Shown here: piece after piece, positions 62,604 through 63,467 of the stretch | Position numbering within the stretch: the first letter of the stretch is position 1 | Layout of the letters: every line of letters begins with the position of its first letter | Assembly: GCA_023436305.1 (NCBI GenBank) | Contig: JAEZJQ010000105.1 | Location: forward strand, 1 to 63,467 | Source: Bacillota bacterium | GTDB lineage: Bacteria > Bacillota > UBA4882 > UBA8346 | Length of the DNA: 63,467 bases | Reading direction: 5' to 3' | The notes under the pieces: model-generated | What the model was told of the DNA's origin: nothing | The model's input: only the letters and a program-made list of their open reading frames with translations | Databases searched by the model: none | Program-made: the position numbers and the translations under genes

Positions 62604-62627
62604 ACGATAATCTCCATCGTTTTCGTT

Positions 62628-62860
62628 TTTTGTCCGCCACGATGGCGGACACCCTGGCGTCATCTTTCGACTAAAGTCTCCGGCGTTCATGACGTCGGTC
62701 CGGCTTAGTGGTGACACCGACTTAGCCAGACGGATGTGGCACGCCACATCGTTGAATTAGCTTCTTGAAACAACTCGTGAATTGACGGCTTCTTCGAATC
62801 CGCTCTCTTTGGCCCAACGCGACCGATCGCAAACCCTTGCTGTTAGACGACTTGACCAAG
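62628..62860. other. GC-rich hairpin island between AT-rich genes
   Basis: Several stems lie in about 230 bp: GTCCGCC/GGCGGAC near 62629-62647, CCGGCGT/ACGTCGG near 62681-62699, GGCTTAGT/ACTTAGCC enclosing GGTG/CACC near 62703-62728, and GATGTGGC/GCCACATC near 62731-62749. Base composition contrasts sharply with both flanking genes. No known RNA family was recognised. Confidence 0.6.
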
Positions 62861-62864
62861 GTCA

Positions 62865-63437
62865 TTATCCTTCAGATTCAATCCATGCAATAAATTCATC
62901 TGCAATTTCATTAGGATTAGCCACTTTATTTTGTTCCGCAATCATATCATAATATTCTAATTCATGAACTAAAACCGGGATATCTCTATTAAATTTTGCC
63001 CTAATTATCCCATCTATATGTAATTGCCTGGCAGCATTAACGCATGCTTTTACAAATCCGGTGGTAATTTGTTCGCCTAATTCATAAGTCCTGTCAAAAT
63101 CCTCTTCTTCATCTTCGTCGCTATAGTTTAATCCTAAATCATGAATCCACATGTTTACGAATTCGATATCCTTTTCATTCTCGCCGATGAATAATTCACA
63201 ATTTTGTAACCAAAAGGCATAGTTCCATTTTGCTTCATTACTATCCGAGGCCTTGGGTGTCATTTTATCCCACTGTTGTCGAGTATTATAACCTAGAGTA
63301 ACACTAGGCCGCCTAGGATCATCATCAATCGATTCAACATATAAAGATATAACATAAATATCGTCCAAGATTTGATCGCTCCAAGCCAATATTGAATTCT
63401 TAATTTGCTCATAAATAAAAGACTGAAGTTTATCCAT
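62865..63437 (-). CDS. Unrecognised AT-rich acidic protein
   Basis: I do not recognise this gene with confidence. The 190-aa protein is acidic, with ISLYVESIDDDPRRPSVTLGYNT near residue 30, a WDKMTP region, an acidic run YSDEDEEEDFDRTYELGEQ near 128, and a C-terminal YYDMIAEQNKVANPNEIADEF. The layout recalls DUF4303- or SUKH-type small proteins often found among immunity genes, but this is a guess. The ATG at 63437 has AGGGAGG about 12 nt upstream. Confidence 0.6.
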   Translation of the reverse strand: MDKLQSFIYEQIKNSILAWSDQILDDIYVISLYVESIDDDPRRPSVTLGYNTRQQWDKMTPKASDSNEAKWNYAFWLQNCELFIGENEKDIEFVNMWIHDLGLNYSDEDEEEDFDRTYELGEQITTGFVKACVNAARQLHIDGIIRAKFNRDIPVLVHELEYYDMIAEQNKVANPNEIADEFIAWIESEG

Positions 63438-63467
63438 ATAATTACTTAACCTCCCTAAACTCATATT

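Noticed and set aside
62604..62747. N-terminal extension of the TrmH-family protein to 62747
   Set aside because: The extra residues are a translation of the GC-rich hairpin island; the ATG at 62603 has its own ribosome binding site and matches family length.
62812..62849. A true integron attC site
   Set aside because: R-box-like ends are only about 37 bp apart, shorter than known attC sites, and no integrase or second cassette junction is visible; kept only as a possibility inside the hairpin island finding.

Overview
The window looks like chromosome of an endospore-forming member of the Bacillota, of a clostridial or deep-branching type. SpoIIP, SpoVAE, SpoIVFA-like and SpoIVFB-like proteins are all encoded, along with Firmicutes markers: a Met T-box, L27 with a cleavable N-terminus plus its protease Prp, an rpmB / Asp23 / FakA block, and TRAP. 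I cannot name a genus. Most genes lie on the minus strand, in runs that look like operons.

Layout. 1-4.5 kb: an AICAR transformylase gene (purH formyltransferase domain only), a decayed IS1380-type transposase, a small membrane protein and a frameshifted secreted alpha/beta hydrolase. 4.5-12.7 kb: a complete trp operon read leftward from a near-consensus promoter: mtrB (TRAP), a leader with TRAP-type GAG/UAG triplets and an intrinsic terminator, then an aroF-trpE fusion, trpG, trpD, trpC, trpF, trpB, trpA and a terminator. 12.7-16.8 kb: one giant secreted PKD/beta-helix protein. 17-24.4 kb: a conserved translation/sporulation block (spoIVFA-like, spoIVFB-like, two radical SAM partner genes, rng, rplU, prp, rpmA). 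24.5-26.8 kb: ferredoxin and T-box-controlled metG. 26.8-34.9 kb: transporters (two LysE types, DUF486, MATE), an AIM24 protein, a Ycf48-like propeller, an unusual SDR, a DUF5946 protein and a Mug-type glycosylase. 34.9-38 kb: a three-gene 2-hydroxyacyl-CoA dehydratase activase-type module. 38.2-41.6 kb: sporulation genes with two DUF3189 paralogues and DUF1614. 41.8-44 kb: a large polytopic membrane protein. 44.1-52.8 kb: housekeeping genes (rpsA, ispH, cmk, coaD, rsmD, fakA, asp23, rpmB, prs). 52.8-58.3 kb: a cluster of exported proteins including an active and an inactive M16 peptidase. 58.3-63.4 kb: nucleoside phosphorylase, HAD phosphatase, AraC regulator, cysteine hydrolase, TrmH methyltransferase and an unrecognised AT-rich gene behind a GC-rich hairpin island.

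How the genes fit together. The strongest regulatory story is trp. TRAP is encoded at the head of the operon it should control. The leader has six NAG triplets in an exact 5-nt register plus more near the terminator, and four further GAG triplets at the same spacing cover the ribosome binding site of aroF-trpE. This predicts both transcriptional attenuation and translational block. Fusing the first shikimate-pathway enzyme to anthranilate synthase would put DAHP synthesis under the same control. Other unexplained structure: a roughly 115-bp repeated, covarying leader element (29.0 and 33.0 kb), four GTAG-type REP hairpins, a 46-bp inverted repeat pair bracketing the first 12 kb, and recurrent degenerate short-phrase repeats after stop codons.
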